Shown here piece after piece: positions 26,832 to 35,081 of a stretch of DNA of 64,000 nt. The position numbers and the translations under genes were made by a program. Positions within the stretch are counted from its first letter, which is position 1. Every line of letters starts with the position of its first letter. The notes beneath the pieces are model-generated. The model had not been told where the DNA came from and ran no database searches. It saw only the letters and a program-made list of their open reading frames with translations. Source of the DNA: Nocardia vermiculata NBRC 100427 (GTDB lineage Bacteria; Actinomycetota; Actinomycetes; Mycobacteriales; Mycobacteriaceae); NCBI RefSeq assembly GCF_001613265.1, contig NZ_BDCA01000003.1, positions 166,606 to 230,605 on the forward strand, read 5' to 3'.

Positions 26832-27752
26832 TCAGCCGCGGCGCACCGGGTCCAGATGCGCGGGGTCCAGAATCCACGGTGCGCGCGGCACGGTCGCGGG
26901 GGTGAACTGCGCCAACAGTGCGCGCGGCCTTTCTCCCTGATAGCCCAGTGACGCCGCCAGCAGAGCGAAGACCTGCCGCGGTGATTCGCCGAGAGCGGTC
27001 CGGTCGCGCAGGGTCACCGCGCCGTCGCGCTTGGCCAGCCGCGCTCCGTCGGTGTTGAGCACCAGGGGGACATGGGCGTACGTGGGCACCGCCAGCCCGA
27101 GTACGGTCGCCAGATACGCCTGGCGCGGGGTGGACGGCAGCAGATCGTCGCCGCGCACGATCTGATCGAATCCCTGCGCGGCGTCGTCGACAACCACCGC
27201 GAGGTTGTAGGCGGCGGTGCCGTCTCCGCGGCGGAGGACGAAGTCGTCGACGAGTCCGCGGTAACGGCCGTGGATCGCGTCGGTGATCTCGAATTCGTTG
27301 GTTTCCGCCCGCAGCCGCAGTGCCGCGGGGCGCCCTTCCTCGCGTTTGGCTGCCCGCTGTGCAGTGGTGAGGTTGCGGCAGGTGCCGGGATAGGCGCCCA
27401 TCGGTCCGTGTGGGGCGGTGACGGCCTTCTGAATTTCCCTACGCGTGCAATAACACTCGTAGGTCGCTCCGGCAGCGGTGAGCTGGTCGATCGCGGCCGC
27501 GTAGTACTCGGTGCGTGCGGACTGGTAGACCACCTTGCCGTCCCAGTCCAGGCCGATGGCGGCCAGATCCGCGAGCTGGCGGTCGGCGGCGCCCTCGCGG
27601 ACCCGGTCCAGATCCTCGACCCTGATCCGGAAGTTGCGCGCGGTGGTGCGGGCGAACAGCCACGCCAGCAGGGCGGTACGCAAATTGCCCAGGTGTAGAT
27701 CTCCGGACGGGCTGGGAGCGAAGCGGCCCGCTCCGGCCGTGTGCGGGATCAT
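26832..27752 (-). CDS. gluQRS: Glutamyl-Q tRNA(Asp) synthetase
   Basis: A truncated glutamyl-tRNA synthetase paralogue (306 residues) that attaches glutamate to queuosine in tRNA-Asp. Seen: the HIGH-like SPSGDLHLGNL at residues 13-23, zinc ligands in YECYCTRRE and YPGTC, and the KMSKS-like RLAKRDGAVTL. The anticodon-binding domain of true GltX is absent. The ATG at 27752 overlaps the stop of the upstream DUF309 gene (ATGA). Together with tgt and the transporter this builds a queuosine salvage and hypermodification group. Confidence 0.93.
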   Translation of the reverse strand: MIPHTAGAGRFAPSPSGDLHLGNLRTALLAWLFARTTARNFRIRVEDLDRVREGAADRQLADLAAIGLDWDGKVVYQSARTEYYAAAIDQLTAAGATYECYCTRREIQKAVTAPHGPMGAYPGTCRNLTTAQRAAKREEGRPAALRLRAETNEFEITDAIHGRYRGLVDDFVLRRGDGTAAYNLAVVVDDAAQGFDQIVRGDDLLPSTPRQAYLATVLGLAVPTYAHVPLVLNTDGARLAKRDGAVTLRDRTALGESPRQVFALLAASLGYQGERPRALLAQFTPATVPRAPWILDPAHLDPVRRG

Positions 27753-28225
27753 CCGCGCAACCTGGGGAACAAGGTGACCTCGTCGATCTCGGCGTCGGTA
27801 TCCAACCGGATCAGCAGCGTCCGCGCGTGCGCGATCAGTCCGGCCGTGTCGATACCGTACGGCGCTGGGGACCCGGGGGACTCCGCCTCCAACCGGCCGA
27901 CCGCGCGCTCGAGCAAGGTGCGAGCACCCTTCGGGTTGCCGCGCTGGATGTGCGTCAGGCCGACCGCATACTGTGCCAGCCCCTGCCACAGCATCCTTTC
28001 CGCGAACGGCCCGTTCTTCCACGCGGCCTCGAGGACTTCGTGCGCGTAGAAGGCCAGACCCTGGTCGAGTAGGCGCTGGGCGTAATCCAGGGTTTCGTCG
28101 GGTGGGAGGTCGAGATCGTCCGGAATGCGTGCGACGCCCGCGCTACCCGGGGGTAGAGGCCGTCCGAGGCGATCGCGAGGGCGGGCATTTCGGGCGTTTC
28201 CGGCATCATCTCGATCTCGTTCCAC
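27749..28225 (-). CDS. DUF309 domain-containing protein
   Basis: About 158 residues, helical and soluble. The DUF309 core is visible around residues 50-80: AFYAHEVLEAAWKNG and LWQGLAQYAVGLTHIQRGNPKGA. The function of the family is unknown, though the His-Glu (AHEVLE) pattern is strictly conserved. It is translationally coupled to gluQRS downstream. Start choice is uncertain: the GTG at 28225 has GGAG 5 bases upstream, while TTG 28252 gives nine more residues without a good ribosome site. Confidence 0.8.
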   Translation of the reverse strand: MERDRDDAGNARNARPRDRLGRPLPPGSAGVARIPDDLDLPPDETLDYAQRLLDQGLAFYAHEVLEAAWKNGPFAERMLWQGLAQYAVGLTHIQRGNPKGARTLLERAVGRLEAESPGSPAPYGIDTAGLIAHARTLLIRLDTDAEIDEVTLFPRLRG

Positions 28226-28618
28226 CACTGCTCCATGATCTCTCTCCGGCAACCTGCCGGTTTACCGGGTGTGCGCCCCGTCCGCGATTGCACTGAATTC
28301 AACCGTACCGTCTGTTTGCCGGATCATTCTCCGTTCATTTGGCAATTTCTTCGCTATTCGTATATGGAAATTATTCGCGGTTCATTCATGCAGTTGAAAG
28401 TGCAAACTTGTTTGCAGTGAATGAAGGTGCTGCTAGGGTGCTCTCCCGGGGATCCCCCGGAGGGCACGCCATGCCGGTGTGAACTTCTTCGAGTGGTCGG
28501 TAGAACGAGTCGTTCACGTGTCGTGACCAGGGTGCATTATGGGGCCGGGAACCGTTCGGAATCCGAGTTCCCCGATGAGTTGAGCAGGATATTCTCGTTA
28601 TCGACGATGGTAGAGGAG
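28226..28618. other. Intergenic region with AT-rich promoter-like segment
   Basis: About 390 bases between DUF309 and DUF397 genes. From about 28310 to 28430 it is markedly AT-rich for this genome and holds a perfect palindrome (28401-28416). The reading frame of the DUF397 gene is open back to 28421, but that extension is unlike the family and is probably untranslated leader. I see no RNA gene. Confidence 0.5.
28401..28416. promoter_or_regulatory. Palindrome upstream of lone DUF397 gene
   Basis: TGCAAAC-tt-GTTTGCA is a perfect 7-bp-arm inverted repeat in the AT-rich stretch about 200 bases before the DUF397 start. It is a likely operator of an XRE-type or other dimeric regulator. Confidence 0.55.
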
Positions 28619-28837
28619 ATGGCTGAGGTGAAGGTCGATTGGTCCGGTGCGGTGTGGCGCAAGAGTAAATACAGCGGGCCCGACGGAAACTGCGTCGAGG
28701 TAGCTTTTCTGCGTGACGGCAATGTCGGGGTTCGCGATACCAAGGACCGCGGTGTCGGGCCGGCACTGGCATTCACCCCGGGTGAGTGGGATGCGTTCGT
28801 CACCGGTGTGCGGGCCGGAAAGCTCGCCCCCGCCTGA
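28619..28837 (+). CDS. DUF397 domain-containing protein (orphan)
   Basis: 72 residues: the small actinobacterial DUF397 fold with its three blocks WRKSKYSGPDGNCVEVAF, VGVRDTKD and FTPGEWDAFV. DUF397 proteins usually sit next to a Scr1-type XRE regulator with which they interact. Here no such regulator is adjacent, although an XRE/DUF397 set lies 30 kb away in the same window. ATG 28607, ATG 28619 and GTG 28628 are possible starts; AGAGGAG at 28612-28618 would suit the GTG best. A hairpin terminator follows. Confidence 0.85.
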   Translation: MAEVKVDWSGAVWRKSKYSGPDGNCVEVAFLRDGNVGVRDTKDRGVGPALAFTPGEWDAFVTGVRAGKLAPA

Positions 28838-28855
28838 CTCACAGCGAACGGTTGT

Positions 28856-28881
28856 GGCCCCGAGTCGTGCGACTCGGGGCC
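28856..28881 (+). terminator. Hairpin terminator after DUF397
   Basis: An 11-bp perfect stem (GGCCCCGAGTC at 28856-28866, GACTCGGGGCC at 28871-28881) with a GTGC loop lies 18 bases past the stop, followed by a weakly T-rich CGTGTTGTG. Confidence 0.8.
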
Positions 28882-28948
28882 CGTGTTGTGTCAGGGGCCG
28901 GCGCTCGACGCGATCGGTGAGCCTCGGATTCGGATCCTGGGGACGGGT

Positions 28949-30562
28949 GTGGATATCGTCGGGCGGGTGAATGCACCGACCAGGCGGGTGGCGGTACCGA
29001 CCGGGCGGATGGCCGTACGGGCCGGGGTGTCGGCTGCGCTGACCGGGCATCGGGCCGCGCTGGCTCCGCAGGACGCCACCAGATTCTGGCTGTCGCGCCG
29101 CGGCGGCAACGATCTGTTTCTGCTCTATTGCTTCGACGACACCGGATACCCGGACCGGGTCGTGCGTGATGCGGTGATCGCCCGCAGCGCGGGCATCGCA
29201 GACCTGCGGCTCCGCATCCGCGAGCATCGTTTCGCGTATCCGTCCTGGGAACCGTGCGAGGTCGAGCCGTCCCAGGTGGTGGTGCACGACCTGGACGAGC
29301 CGCTGTGGACGAATGTGGAGAATTCGCTGGCCCGGCTACTCGGGACCGGAGTTCCGGCCGAACGCTACGCCTGGCGGCTGCACCTGTTCCGCGAAATCCG
29401 GGACGCACCGGCTGGTTCCGGACCGGCAGCCGCCACACCCGGAACGGGTGATACCCCGGCCCTCGTTGCCGTCCTGCAGATTTCGCACGCATTGGCGGAC
29501 GGTCGGCGGGCCGCCGCGATCGCCCGAGAACTGTTGACCGGGCTGGGGGAGCCGGCCACCGACCGGGCCGGTCGGACGACTCCCGATACCGCGGTGCCGA
29601 CTCCGGGAGCACAACGTGTCGCCGGGCAGTCGGACCTCGCTGAGATGCGCCGTGGCGCTGCACTGTTCGAGCGACGAGTGCATGGGCGCGAAAGTTGCGC
29701 ACCGGGAACGAGCCGGCTGGGACGCGCAGCGGTCGAGGCCACGGCTCTGTTCTCGTTTCCGTGGCGCCTGGGCTGCACCGTCCGCCGCGGGCTGGCGGCC
29801 GCGCGGGCCGAGCGCGAGCTGAACAGGCTGACCGAGGCGGGTGAAATACCGCCCCCGGCACCCGGTTTCGCGCCGACGCGGTTGAATCAGCCGCCCGCTC
29901 CCGAGGAACGAGCCGTACGGATGCTCGTCGGAGCCGACCTGCGCGCACCCGGCCATACGGTCACGGTCGTCGCACTCACCGCGATATCGCTGGCGCTGAG
30001 CCGCTACCTGGCCGCCCGCGGCGATCGCCGCGACCACCTGGGTGCGCAGGTCTCGATGGCGCTACCGGTCGATCGAAAGACAGTGCGGCGAAACAATTAC
30101 CGTGATCTCGGTATCGACCTCGGCGTGGCAGAGCCGGACCTGCGGTTGCGCGCCGACCGGATCGCCGCCACCCTCGCCGAGCGCCGCCGCCGCGCCACCC
30201 ACCCGCTGCAGCAGGCACGCGACCGCGTCAACGACGTCGTCCCCGCTCCCGTCCTGCGCCGCGACGTGGCCGGCTACCCCCTGGACCTGGTGCCCGAGAC
30301 GCTCTCCGGCCACACCGTCGTCTCCAGCGTGCACCGGGGTCCCGCCGACCTGTCGGTGCTGGGTGGACGGGTCCGCTTCACCGCAGGCTTTCCGGCTCTG
30401 GGTTCGGTCATGCACCTGACCCACGGCCTGCACGGTCTCGGAAACACGCTCACGCTGTCGGTCCACAGTGATCCCCAGGTGATGCCGGACGTGGACGAGT
30501 ACGTGGAGTTGCTGGAGGCTGCGGTACGTGAGGTGGTGGAATGCCTCGCCGCTGTCGAGTGA
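28949..30562 (+). CDS. Wax ester synthase/diacylglycerol acyltransferase-like protein
   Basis: About 537 residues with two condensation-like halves typical of bacterial WS/DGAT proteins. The N-terminal start LAPQDATRFWLSRRGG matches the family's LSPLDxxFL entry. The active-site block reads ISHALADG: the canonical HHxxxDG with the first His changed to Ser but the catalytic second His and the DG kept. The C-terminal DUF1298-like part contains SMALPVD, RRNNYRDLG and a closing VDEYVELLEAA. The family makes triacylglycerol or wax esters at the membrane; this divergent member may use another acceptor. GTG 28949 has GGGGA 5 bases upstream; GTG 28967 and ATG 29009 are alternatives. Confidence 0.72.
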   Translation: MDIVGRVNAPTRRVAVPTGRMAVRAGVSAALTGHRAALAPQDATRFWLSRRGGNDLFLLYCFDDTGYPDRVVRDAVIARSAGIADLRLRIREHRFAYPSWEPCEVEPSQVVVHDLDEPLWTNVENSLARLLGTGVPAERYAWRLHLFREIRDAPAGSGPAAATPGTGDTPALVAVLQISHALADGRRAAAIARELLTGLGEPATDRAGRTTPDTAVPTPGAQRVAGQSDLAEMRRGAALFERRVHGRESCAPGTSRLGRAAVEATALFSFPWRLGCTVRRGLAAARAERELNRLTEAGEIPPPAPGFAPTRLNQPPAPEERAVRMLVGADLRAPGHTVTVVALTAISLALSRYLAARGDRRDHLGAQVSMALPVDRKTVRRNNYRDLGIDLGVAEPDLRLRADRIAATLAERRRRATHPLQQARDRVNDVVPAPVLRRDVAGYPLDLVPETLSGHTVVSSVHRGPADLSVLGGRVRFTAGFPALGSVMHLTHGLHGLGNTLTLSVHSDPQVMPDVDEYVELLEAAVREVVECLAAVE

Positions 30563-30595
30563 GCCCCCCTTCCCGTACTCATTATATCCCGTACA

Positions 30596-30619
30596 GGGGG
30601 CCTTGCGGCAAGGCCGGGG
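30596..30619 (+). promoter_or_regulatory. Rifamycin-associated-element-like palindrome upstream of helR
   Basis: GGCCTTGC-g-GCAAGGCC (30599-30615) is a perfect 17-bp palindrome flanked by G-runs, 55 bases before the HelR start. It closely resembles the rifamycin-associated element (an inverted repeat around GGGGCTTGCGGCAAG, recalled from memory) found upstream of rifamycin-inactivating and HelR genes in actinomycetes. Confidence 0.8.
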
Positions 30620-30670
30620 TGATGCCGCACAATAGCCCGCCTACGTCGATTACCTGCGGAAATGGGGCAC

Positions 30671-32866
30671 ATGTCGGATCAGGGATACGAAGGCGAGTTA
30701 CAGGCTGAGCGTAACTACGTCGCGGGGCTCTACGAGCGGCTCGATGCCGAGCGGATGCGGGCGAAGGATGCGTACCGCAGGGCGTTGCGGGGTGAGGCGG
30801 CGTTGGTGGAACGTGATGCCGAGGTGCGCGCGCACGACCGGGAAGTGAAGCGGCTGGATGTCGCGGACAACGGTCTGTGCTTCGGACGCCTGGACACCCT
30901 CGCGGGGGAGCGGTCCTATATCGGGCGAATCGGTCTGTTCGATGCCGGCACCGATGCCGAGCCGGTGCTGGTGGACTGGCGTGCGCCCGCCGCACGTGCG
31001 TTCTACACCGCGACCGCCGCCAACCCGGAGCAGATGCGGCGGCGACGCCAATTTCATTCGCGCGGCAGGCGGGTCACCGATTTCACCGACGAGGTGTTCG
31101 GCCGCCCCGGCGCCCACGAACGCGGCGATGCGGCACTGCTGGCTGCCGTGAACGCCCCGCGTGGTGCCGGTATGCGCGACATCGTCGCGACGATCCAGGC
31201 CGAACAGGACGAGATCATTCGCCTCGAGCACTCCGGCGTGGTCGTCATCGAGGGTGGCCCCGGTACCGGGAAAACGGTCGTGGCGCTGCATCGGGTCGCC
31301 TACCTGCTCTACACCCAGCGCAAGCAGATGGAGCGCGAGGGTGTGCTGGTGGTCGGTCCGAATTCGGCGTTCCTGCGGCACATCGGCCGAGTGCTGCCGT
31401 CGCTGGGGGAGACCAATGTGGTGTTCACGACCACCGGTGAGCTACTACCCGGCCTGCACGTCAGCGGTGACGACACCGCGGCGGCCGCGCGGCTGAAGGG
31501 TTCGCGCGCGATACTCGAGGTGCTGGCGGCCGCGATCGCCGACCGGCAGCGGCTACCGGAGCACCCGCTGACCGTCGAGCTCGCCGACGTGACCGCCCGC
31601 ATCGACGCCGCGACCGCGGAATGGGCGAGGCAGGAGGCCCGCGACAGCGGCCGACCGCACAACGAGGCACGGGCGGTATTCCGCGAAATCATCACCTATG
31701 TCCTCACCGAACGCGCGATTGCCCGCATCGGCAAGGGCTGGCTGACCCGGGACAACCGCGAGGCGTGGGAGGACATGCGCTCGGATCTGACCGCCGAACT
31801 GGGCGACAACGAGCAGTTCACCGCGGCCCTCGACCAGCTGTGGCCGGTTCTCACACCGGAAGGCCTGCTGTCGTCGCTGTATTCGTCGCCGGAACGGCTG
31901 CGGGTCGTCGGCGCCGATCCGGCGTTGTGGCGCGAGCAGGGGGACGCCTGGACAGTGTCGGATGTGCCGCTGCTCGACGAGCTGGTCGAACTGTTGGGCT
32001 CCGCCGCACCCACCGACGACTCCGCTCAGCGTGAGCGCGACGCCGAGGCCCGCTACGCCGCCGGAGTGCTGGATCTGATGACCGGCCGCGAGGATTCGAT
32101 GGACGACGAGGACCACCTCTACGCCACCGACCTGCTCGAGGCCGAGGACCTGGCCGACCGTTTCGCCGAACGCGACACTCGTGATCTCGCCGAACGTGCT
32201 GCGGCCGACCGGGAATGGACCTACCGCCACATCGTGGTCGACGAGGCGCAGGAGCTGTCGGAAATGGATTGGCGCGTGCTGATGCGCCGCTGCCCGGCCC
32301 GTTCGTTCACCATTGTCGGCGATCTCGCCCAGCGTCGCTCTGCCGCGGGGGCGCGGACCTGGGGCGCGATGCTGGAACCTTATGTTCCGGGACGCTGGCT
32401 CTACCGGGCGCTGACGGTGAACTACCGGACACCTGCGGAGATCATGGCGGTCGCGGCCGCCCTGCTCGCCGACTTCGCCCCCGACGTGCAGCCACCCGAA
32501 TCGGTCCGTTCCTGCGGTGTGTCCCCCTGGGAACGACGCCTGGAGAACGGCGAATTGGCAGCTGCCATAGCAGAATTCGTTGACACCGAGGCCATTCGCG
32601 AGGGCACCAGCGTCGTCATCGGTCCGCCGGGTGTCCCCGGAACGGTTCCGGCTTCGGAAACGAAGGGCCTGGAATTCGATGCGGTTCTGGTGGTGGAGCC
32701 GGACCGAATTCTCGCCGGTCCCAGCGGTGCGGCGGAACTCTACGTGGCGCTGACCCGTGCCACCCAGCGCCTGGGGGTACTGCATACCGGGGCACTGCCG
32801 AAGGCTTTGACGGGGCTCGACCAGTGGCAGGCGGCAGTTGCCCCCGTGGCCGCCGGAGCGCGGTAA
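30671..32866 (+). CDS. helR: HelR-type RNA polymerase recycling motor ATPase (HelD family)
   Basis: 731 residues of superfamily I helicase-like ATPase that removes RNA polymerase from stalled complexes; HelR proteins also displace rifamycins. Seen: an N-terminal antiparallel coiled coil (about 5-60), an early block GRIGLFD and VLVDWRAPAARAFY, Walker A GGPGTGKT (195-202), Walker B VVDEAQELSEMD (about 522) and the C-terminal ALTRATQRLGVL. The length fits actinobacterial class II HelD. A rifamycin-element-like palindrome lies just upstream, so rifampicin induction is expected. The ATG at 30671 is preferred over ATG 30662, because the GGGG between them can act as a ribosome site. Confidence 0.88.
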   Translation: MSDQGYEGELQAERNYVAGLYERLDAERMRAKDAYRRALRGEAALVERDAEVRAHDREVKRLDVADNGLCFGRLDTLAGERSYIGRIGLFDAGTDAEPVLVDWRAPAARAFYTATAANPEQMRRRRQFHSRGRRVTDFTDEVFGRPGAHERGDAALLAAVNAPRGAGMRDIVATIQAEQDEIIRLEHSGVVVIEGGPGTGKTVVALHRVAYLLYTQRKQMEREGVLVVGPNSAFLRHIGRVLPSLGETNVVFTTTGELLPGLHVSGDDTAAAARLKGSRAILEVLAAAIADRQRLPEHPLTVELADVTARIDAATAEWARQEARDSGRPHNEARAVFREIITYVLTERAIARIGKGWLTRDNREAWEDMRSDLTAELGDNEQFTAALDQLWPVLTPEGLLSSLYSSPERLRVVGADPALWREQGDAWTVSDVPLLDELVELLGSAAPTDDSAQRERDAEARYAAGVLDLMTGREDSMDDEDHLYATDLLEAEDLADRFAERDTRDLAERAAADREWTYRHIVVDEAQELSEMDWRVLMRRCPARSFTIVGDLAQRRSAAGARTWGAMLEPYVPGRWLYRALTVNYRTPAEIMAVAAALLADFAPDVQPPESVRSCGVSPWERRLENGELAAAIAEFVDTEAIREGTSVVIGPPGVPGTVPASETKGLEFDAVLVVEPDRILAGPSGAAELYVALTRATQRLGVLHTGALPKALTGLDQWQAAVAPVAAGAR

Positions 32867-32928
32867 CGGCGCTGTCGGACCGCTCGCTCGTGCGAAATAT
32901 GGTCTCGCGCAGCGAGGTTGCGGGCCGC

Positions 32929-33300
32929 CTACTCCGGCGGCCCGCAACCTCCGCGCATGATCAGCGCATGTGCCGGGCACCATTGGGTCACCGGCAATCG
33001 GCTGCGCCGATTCCCTGTGGTCAACTCGAACTCCACCAAACCGAGCCAGGTGCCGTCCGCGGCCCGCGCCCAGGCGTGCAGCCGTCCGGGGATGCGCCCG
33101 GTGACCTCCAGGCCCCCGGCGCGCACCCGGGCGCCGTCCTCGGGTGCTTCCGTGCGCGGATGTGTCGGCAATGCCGCGCTCACATCGACCAGCACCGGCA
33201 CCGGGGGCACAACCACCCGATGCAGCGCCCCCTTTCCTTCTTCCGGCCAGTGCTCGAACATGTGTTCGATCATATACCGGGCCGCCGACACCTTCTGCAC
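32929..33300 (-). CDS. Conserved hypothetical protein
   Basis: 123 residues, soluble, with a compact beta-rich look: VVVPPVPVLVDVSAALP, GRLHAWARAADGTWLGLVEFEL and a closing QWCPAHALI. I recognise the pattern as a common actinobacterial small hypothetical but know no function. The GTG at 33300 begins one base after the stop of the MerR gene upstream on the same strand; ATG 33273 is a shorter alternative. It is probably co-expressed with the MerR regulator. Confidence 0.7.
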   Translation of the reverse strand: MQKVSAARYMIEHMFEHWPEEGKGALHRVVVPPVPVLVDVSAALPTHPRTEAPEDGARVRAGGLEVTGRIPGRLHAWARAADGTWLGLVEFELTTGNRRSRLPVTQWCPAHALIMRGGCGPPE

Positions 33301-33301
33301 G

Positions 33302-34021
33302 TCACGGCGTGGCGCGGAACATGTCCTGCACTCGCCTGAACACGTCGGCCTGCGCCGGGTTGTACAGCTCGTCGATCGCCACCTCGAATGCCTGGGCGGC
33401 GCGCCGCACTGTGCTCGGCGCGATCCGATGGCCGGAGAGTTGGGGGTGCTCGGCCCAGGCCGCGGCGATCGCGGGGAACAGTCGCTCGGCCAGTTCGCGC
33501 CGGGTGGTTTCGTCGGCGTCGGCAGGCAGCTCGGCCAAGTCGTGCGCTACGGGGATCTCGCCGAACCTCTGACGGATCTGTTCGTAGGCCTCGAATACCG
33601 GCGGATCGAGGGCTTTGCTCGCGACGGTGACGAAAGCGCGATCGGCGTCCGGAAGGTCGGCCGTCGACCGAGCCAGATCGACCGGGAGATCGGTGGGAGC
33701 GGAATGCCGCAGGATCACGGCGATCTCCCGGCGCGCGCGTTGCAGCCGTTCGATGGTCGCCGCCAGCTCCGCGTCCAGAGCGCGCACCGCCTGTTCCGGA
33801 TGCGCGCCATCGTCGCCCATCGCGGCGATCTGCGACAACGAGAACCCCAGCTCGGTGAGGCGTTTGATGTGCAGCAACCGCAGCAGATGCGCCACGCCGT
33901 AGTGCTTGTAACCGTTGGAGCTGCGTTCGGGTTCCTCGAGCAGCCCGACCTCGTGATAGTGCCGCACCGTCCGCACGCTGGTGCCGGCCAGCTCCGCGAG
34001 CTCTCGAGTACTCCACGCCAT
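33302..34021 (-). CDS. MerR family transcriptional regulator
   Basis: 239 residues. The N-terminal winged helix (residues 3-72: STRELAELAGTSVRTVRHYHEVGLL...) is followed by the MerR dimerisation helix (about 75-110) and a 125-residue helical effector domain. The effector domain has no Cys, so metal sensing is unlikely; a small organic ligand is more plausible. It is followed with no real gap by a hypothetical gene and is divergent from an SDR gene 230 bases away, which might be a target. Confidence 0.9.
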   Translation of the reverse strand: MAWSTRELAELAGTSVRTVRHYHEVGLLEEPERSSNGYKHYGVAHLLRLLHIKRLTELGFSLSQIAAMGDDGAHPEQAVRALDAELAATIERLQRARREIAVILRHSAPTDLPVDLARSTADLPDADRAFVTVASKALDPPVFEAYEQIRQRFGEIPVAHDLAELPADADETTRRELAERLFPAIAAAWAEHPQLSGHRIAPSTVRRAAQAFEVAIDELYNPAQADVFRRVQDMFRATP

Positions 34022-34252
34022 GGCGTCCGTTCCTCACTCTCGTTGCCTTCCAACCCAGTTTGGGGTGTGCCGTAACGGCATGGTCAAGTTCTCGGGGCGG
34101 CGCCCGACCGCGGCCGCTGCTCCGACTTCTCGGGCGGCGGCGATTTCTGCTCGGCTACAGAGGATTCCCGCGACAGGCGGTGACGAATCCGTAAGGTGGT
34201 GATCCCGAGACGCCGCGGCCGTCACGTCTCGGCCTACGGCAGAGAGGGAGCG

Positions 34253-35047
34253 ATGGCGCTGGACGAGGGTTACGCAGGACGAACCTATGTGGTCACCGGT
34301 TCGGAATCCGGTATCGGTGCGGCGACCGCGGCGCTACTGCGTGCCCGCGACGCCACGGTGATCGGCTGCGATCTCGATGCCGGCGCCGATATTCAGGCCG
34401 ATCTCTCCACCCCGGACGGCCGCCGCTCGCTGGTCGCCCAGGTGCGGGAATACGGAGCGATCGATGCGGTACTGGCGGTAGCGGGCGGCGGCAGAACCGG
34501 TCTGTTGGAAACGAACTACTTCGGTGCGATCGCGACCTTGCAGGGCCTGCGCCCGTTGCTGGCGAACAGCCCCGCTCCGCGCGCGGTAGCCGTCTCGTCC
34601 ACCTCGTCGCTGTCGCCCGCAGACGACCGCATCGTGCAGGCATGCCTCGACGGCGATGAGCCCACCGCGGTCGCCTACCTTGCGGCCGACCCCAGTGCGG
34701 GCGGTGAGGCGGGTGGCTACGGTTTGGCCAAGCGCGCGCTGAACCGCTGGGTGCGGCAGGTTGCCACCACTGCGGAGTGGGCGGGTGCGGGCATCGCCCT
34801 CAACGTTGTTGCCCCGGGCGTGGTCGACACACCCGCGGCCGCCTATATTCTCGCCGACGAGAACATCCGAAACTCGGTCGAAGCTGTTGCGCCACAACCG
34901 TTCGGCGGTTTTCCCGGCCGTCCCGAATGGGTTGCCGAACTGATCTGCTGGCTCTCCGGGGCACACAACCACTTCGTCACCGGTCAGATCATCTTCGCCG
35001 ACGGAGGGTCGGAGGCCACCCTGCTCCGGGATATGCACTGGACCTGA
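34253..35047 (+). CDS. Short-chain dehydrogenase/reductase (3-alpha-HSD/coniferyl alcohol dehydrogenase-like)
   Basis: 264 residues with the NAD(P) motif TGSESGIG (about 14-21), DLSTPDGR, SSTSSLS and catalytic YGLAK (Tyr-x-x-x-Lys). The C-terminal FADGGSEA is also family-typical. The short first half, with a direct DLDAGADIQADLS link, is like Comamonas 3-alpha-hydroxysteroid dehydrogenase and coniferyl-alcohol dehydrogenases, so a bulky hydroxyl or carbonyl substrate is likely. The ATG at 34253 has AGAGAGGGAG directly upstream. It converges on the sigma-factor gene. Confidence 0.85.
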   Translation: MALDEGYAGRTYVVTGSESGIGAATAALLRARDATVIGCDLDAGADIQADLSTPDGRRSLVAQVREYGAIDAVLAVAGGGRTGLLETNYFGAIATLQGLRPLLANSPAPRAVAVSSTSSLSPADDRIVQACLDGDEPTAVAYLAADPSAGGEAGGYGLAKRALNRWVRQVATTAEWAGAGIALNVVAPGVVDTPAAAYILADENIRNSVEAVAPQPFGGFPGRPEWVAELICWLSGAHNHFVTGQIIFADGGSEATLLRDMHWT

Positions 35048-35081
35048 CCGGCGGCCCCGCTCCTTCCCGCTTCTGCCCGCG

